A stretch of 8,176 nucleotides of DNA from Ruminococcaceae bacterium UBA2656 (GTDB lineage: Bacteria > Bacillota > Clostridia > Oscillospirales > Acutalibacteraceae). The notes beneath the pieces were generated by a model that was not told the DNA's origin, searched no databases, and saw only the letters and a program-made list of their open reading frames with translations. The position numbers were made by a program, and so were the translations under genes. Shown here in pieces: positions 6,537-8,176 of this stretch (positions are counted from its first letter, which is position 1; each line of letters begins with the position of its first letter). The DNA lies in NCBI GenBank assembly GCA_002359465.1, contig DENA01000021.1, forward strand, positions 97,017 to 105,192, given 5' to 3'.

Positions 6537-6944
6537 ATAAGGACTCCTTCGCAATGGTCCATTTCATGCTGAATGATCTGTGCTGTCCAGTCGGTAAAGT
6601 TTTGTTTCTGAGACTTTAAGTTTCGATCAAGATACTCCACCTCAATGAAATGATATCGGGTAGTTTTTCGTGTGCCGGATAGTGATAAGCAACCTTCTTC
6701 AGTTTCATATGGCCCGGCACGTTTTGTAATAATTGGATTTATCATCGGGATATTCATGGATCCAAGACTGAACACGATAATGCGTTTGTTAACACCGATC
6801 ATGTTGGCTGCCATGCCAACACATCCTGCCGTATAGGCTTTCAATGTATCAAGAAGGTCATCAACGATCGACAGATCAGTTTTTGACGCAGGGACCGACT
6901 TCTGGCTTAAGAAGATAGTATCTTTGCAAATTGGGTTTAATCAT
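6533..6944 (-). pseudogene. def: Peptide deformylase, broken by a frameshift near its start
   Basis: Peptide deformylase removes the formyl group from nascent protein N-termini. All three motifs are present in one frame: GMAANMIG, EEGCLSL (metal-binding Cys) and HEMDH (two metal His, catalytic Glu). The start is ATG at 6944 with AAAAGGA about 8 bases upstream, giving MIKPN and then a stop after 22 codons. Removing one base (an extra T at 6931-6932 on the plus strand) restores a continuous 136-residue protein beginning MIKPICKDTIFLSQKS, the usual length of the short clostridial type. Without that repair the first in-frame ATG is at 6844, which loses about 33 residues; a TGA blocks extension. 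It could be a sequencing error or real decay. As a mobile-element copy it would be a spare to the chromosomal def and might affect deformylase-inhibitor sensitivity. Confidence 0.78.
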
Positions 6945-6967
6945 ATCAAATTCCTTTTTGTTTTGAA

Positions 6968-7051
6968 TTAAGAGATGTAGCCATCTGTTTTCTTCAGAAA
7001 TTCCAGAATTTCAGCGAAGTTAGCTACCGTGCAGGCGAGTAATATGATATA
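6968..7051 (-). pseudogene. Possible C-terminal remnant of a gene upstream of def
   Basis: An open minus-strand frame of 27 codons without a start reads LLACTVANFAEILEF then LKKTDGYIS and stops 23 bases ahead of the deformylase ATG. Spacing and helix-like composition suggest the tail of a former upstream operon gene. I do not recognise the family, and chance remains possible. Confidence 0.3.
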
Positions 7052-7062
7052 TTAAAAAGCTA

Positions 7063-7396
7063 TCATTCGATTGGACCATATCTTGACTCAAACTGCTTCA
7101 GAATTTCGTGAAAGCGCTCAGGCTCATTCAGATATAATAAAACAGCAGAGTAAAATAGCTTATTTGCGTTTGATAAACCTTCTTCTCCATGAGAAACAAC
7201 ATAGTGCAAACAAGCTAACTGCATGTTTAATCCATCAATATTTCTAAATTTCTCATCAATTATTAAACCTAATGTCATTGCTCATCGGTGAAATTGGTTA
7301 GACAATTTAGCTACAGCGTCTTTAGGAAAAGAGGGTTCTCCAATATAGAGCTGGTGAATCTACCGGCTTAATGGTGTTCTCGATAAGATGGGCCAT
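7063..7396 (-). pseudogene. Unrecognised small protein gene with a frameshift and an internal stop
   Basis: The original gene probably started at ATG 7396, behind GGAGGT at 7408-7403, and encoded about 110 residues. It begins MAHLIENTIKPVDSPALY, then needs a one-base shift near the TATATTGGAGAACC run to continue as IGEPSFPKDAVAKLSNQFHR. A TGA follows, where a Trp codon would fit, and the same frame goes on with AMTLGLIIDEKF to the end at GPIE. The distal 71 residues form an open frame from an ATG at 7278 and could be translated alone, but only a weak GATGAG precedes it. I recognise no family; the distal part looks helical and soluble with no membrane segment. It lies divergent from the XRE-GNAT gene. 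Confidence 0.55.
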
Positions 7397-7458
7397 GTTA
7401 ATACCTCCAAACGAATAACGTTGTGTTTGGTATTAACTCTGAAAGCTATAAATTACAA
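7397..7458 (-). promoter_or_regulatory. Long inverted repeat at the start of the broken minus-strand gene, with candidate promoter
   Basis: On the minus strand GTTAATACCAAAC (7437-7425) is the inverse of GTTTGG-AGGTATTAAC (7412-7397), a 13-bp repeat with a 3-base bulge and a 12-base loop. It ends directly at the ATG and contains the GGAGG ribosome site. TTGTAA (7458-7453) and TAATAC (7435-7430), 17 bp apart, may be the promoter. If transcription starts near 7423 the repeat acts as a DNA operator; if it starts further upstream it would hide the ribosome site in RNA. Confidence 0.45.
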
Positions 7459-7506
7459 GTGATTTTTGTTATTTGTACGTGCTTTCTACATTTCTCACTC
7501 AATATA

Positions 7507-7535
7507 TTGGTTTATTTCGAGAATTGTTGTATAAT
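7507..7535 (+). promoter_or_regulatory. Promoter of the XRE-GNAT gene
   Basis: TTGGTT at 7507-7512, a 17-bp spacer and a perfect TATAAT at 7530-7535 lie about 30 bp ahead of the ATG at 7566. The predicted start near 7542 rules out the longer frame that opens at 7473. Confidence 0.65.
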
Positions 7536-7565
7536 AAAATACATATGGCGAGTGTAGGTGGTTTT

Positions 7566-8129
7566 ATGGAAATTAATAAGAGAATAAAGAAATTTCGCTT
7601 GCAACAAAAATTGAGCCAAAAGAAGTTCGCGTACCTCATAGGAACGACGCAACAGAATATTAGTAATTATGAAAATGGGGTTGCGCAGCCCAGCATAGAT
7701 TGTCTTGCAAAAATAGCCCAGGTTTTTTCTGTCTCTCTTGATGAATTGCTATTAGGCGATGCCTCCCAATCCTCCACAGATAGAGATATTTTGAATATTC
7801 TTGCCAAGCTCCCGGAGGACTTGGATGCTTTAGCTGTGGCGGCGTATGACAGAGGCAAGCTCATCGGATTAGCAGGCTGCTCCGCCGACTGTGAAGCCAT
7901 GTGGCAGATCGGCGTGGATGTCCTGCCTGAATATCGCAGGAAAGGAGTCGCTTCCGCTCTCACAAGCCGTTTAGCGATAGAGGCAATCCACCGGGGCAAA
8001 GTTCCCTTTTACTGCGCGGCATGGTCGAATATCCGCTCTGTCCGGAATGCGATAAAAAGCGGCTTCAGACCGACATGGATCGAAATGACTGCCAAAAGTA
8101 TAGATTTTGTTTCCGAGATGAACCGTTAA
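7566..8129 (+). CDS. XRE-type HTH regulator fused to a truncated GNAT acetyltransferase domain
   Basis: This 187-residue protein starts at ATG 7566, behind AGGTGG at 7556-7561 and downstream of the promoter; ATG 7545 is a weaker alternative. Residues 6-62 are a Cro/C1-type HTH (LSQKKFAYLIGTTQQNISNY, then SVSLDELLLG). After a linker to about residue 86, residues 87-185 match the C-terminal part of a GNAT N-acetyltransferase: VDVLPEYRRKGVA at 117-129 holds the acetyl-CoA loop (R-R-K-G-V-A), and AWSNIRSVRNAIKSGF at 152-167 the next motif. The early strands of a normal GNAT fold are missing. Base use changes from AT-rich to GC-rich at about 7800-7835, so the gene looks like a chimera of two sources. 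Whether the enzyme half still works is doubtful; the DNA-binding half looks complete and may control this locus. Confidence 0.75.
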   Translation: MEINKRIKKFRLQQKLSQKKFAYLIGTTQQNISNYENGVAQPSIDCLAKIAQVFSVSLDELLLGDASQSSTDRDILNILAKLPEDLDALAVAAYDRGKLIGLAGCSADCEAMWQIGVDVLPEYRRKGVASALTSRLAIEAIHRGKVPFYCAAWSNIRSVRNAIKSGFRPTWIEMTAKSIDFVSEMNR

Positions 8130-8176
8130 ATCTTGATTGACAGCAGTTTGTTTTTGGGGGCTGTATCAAAACGTTG

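Noticed and set aside
7473..7565. Longer N-terminus for the XRE-GNAT gene
   Set aside because: It starts upstream of a well-formed promoter at 7507-7535, and the extra residues are not part of the HTH fold.

Overview
The window reads as low-to-mid-GC Firmicutes (Clostridia-type) DNA, inferred from AGGAGG-like ribosome sites, AT-rich spacers and protein families typical of gut or anaerobic Clostridia. No marker fixes the species. It splits into a chromosomal sugar-utilisation part (about 1-3460) and an accessory part (about 3461-8176) that begins at a tRNA attachment scar.

Chromosomal part: a GH66 dextranase-family protein with no visible signal peptide is followed 2 bp later by a GTG-started GH13 oligo-1,6-glucosidase with a complete catalytic triad. 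Together they suggest intracellular breakdown of dextran or isomalto-oligosaccharides to glucose. After them lies a minus-strand intrinsic terminator and the 3' part (anticodon arm to CCA) of a long-variable-arm tRNA, probably tRNA-Ser(CGA), whose 5' half is missing. This is what one end of an integrative element in a tRNA gene looks like, with the element lying to the right.

Element end (3528-3850): no gene, but CAC repeats phased at exactly 10 bp, several hairpins and repeated TGCAARA words, all plausible integrase/excisionase sites. Then comes a two-gene operon of double helix-turn-helix proteins (3851-4878) joined by an ATGA overlap. It ends in a terminator whose 5' arm is overlapped by a near-consensus promoter, apparently for a small basic protein gene at 4957.

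Accessory cargo (4957-8129): the small gene loses its own end and runs into the 3' end of a convergent Fic AMP-transferase gene. Right after the Fic gene lies a decayed second copy of the small gene, again abutting the stop codon of a convergent gene, here a frameshifted peptide deformylase. A further broken minus-strand gene (one frameshift, one internal stop) follows. Divergent from it is an unusual XRE-type HTH fused to a truncated GNAT acetyltransferase domain. The region mixes intact regulators and cargo with decayed genes, as expected of an old integrative element. No integrase, relaxase, CRISPR array or rRNA is present.
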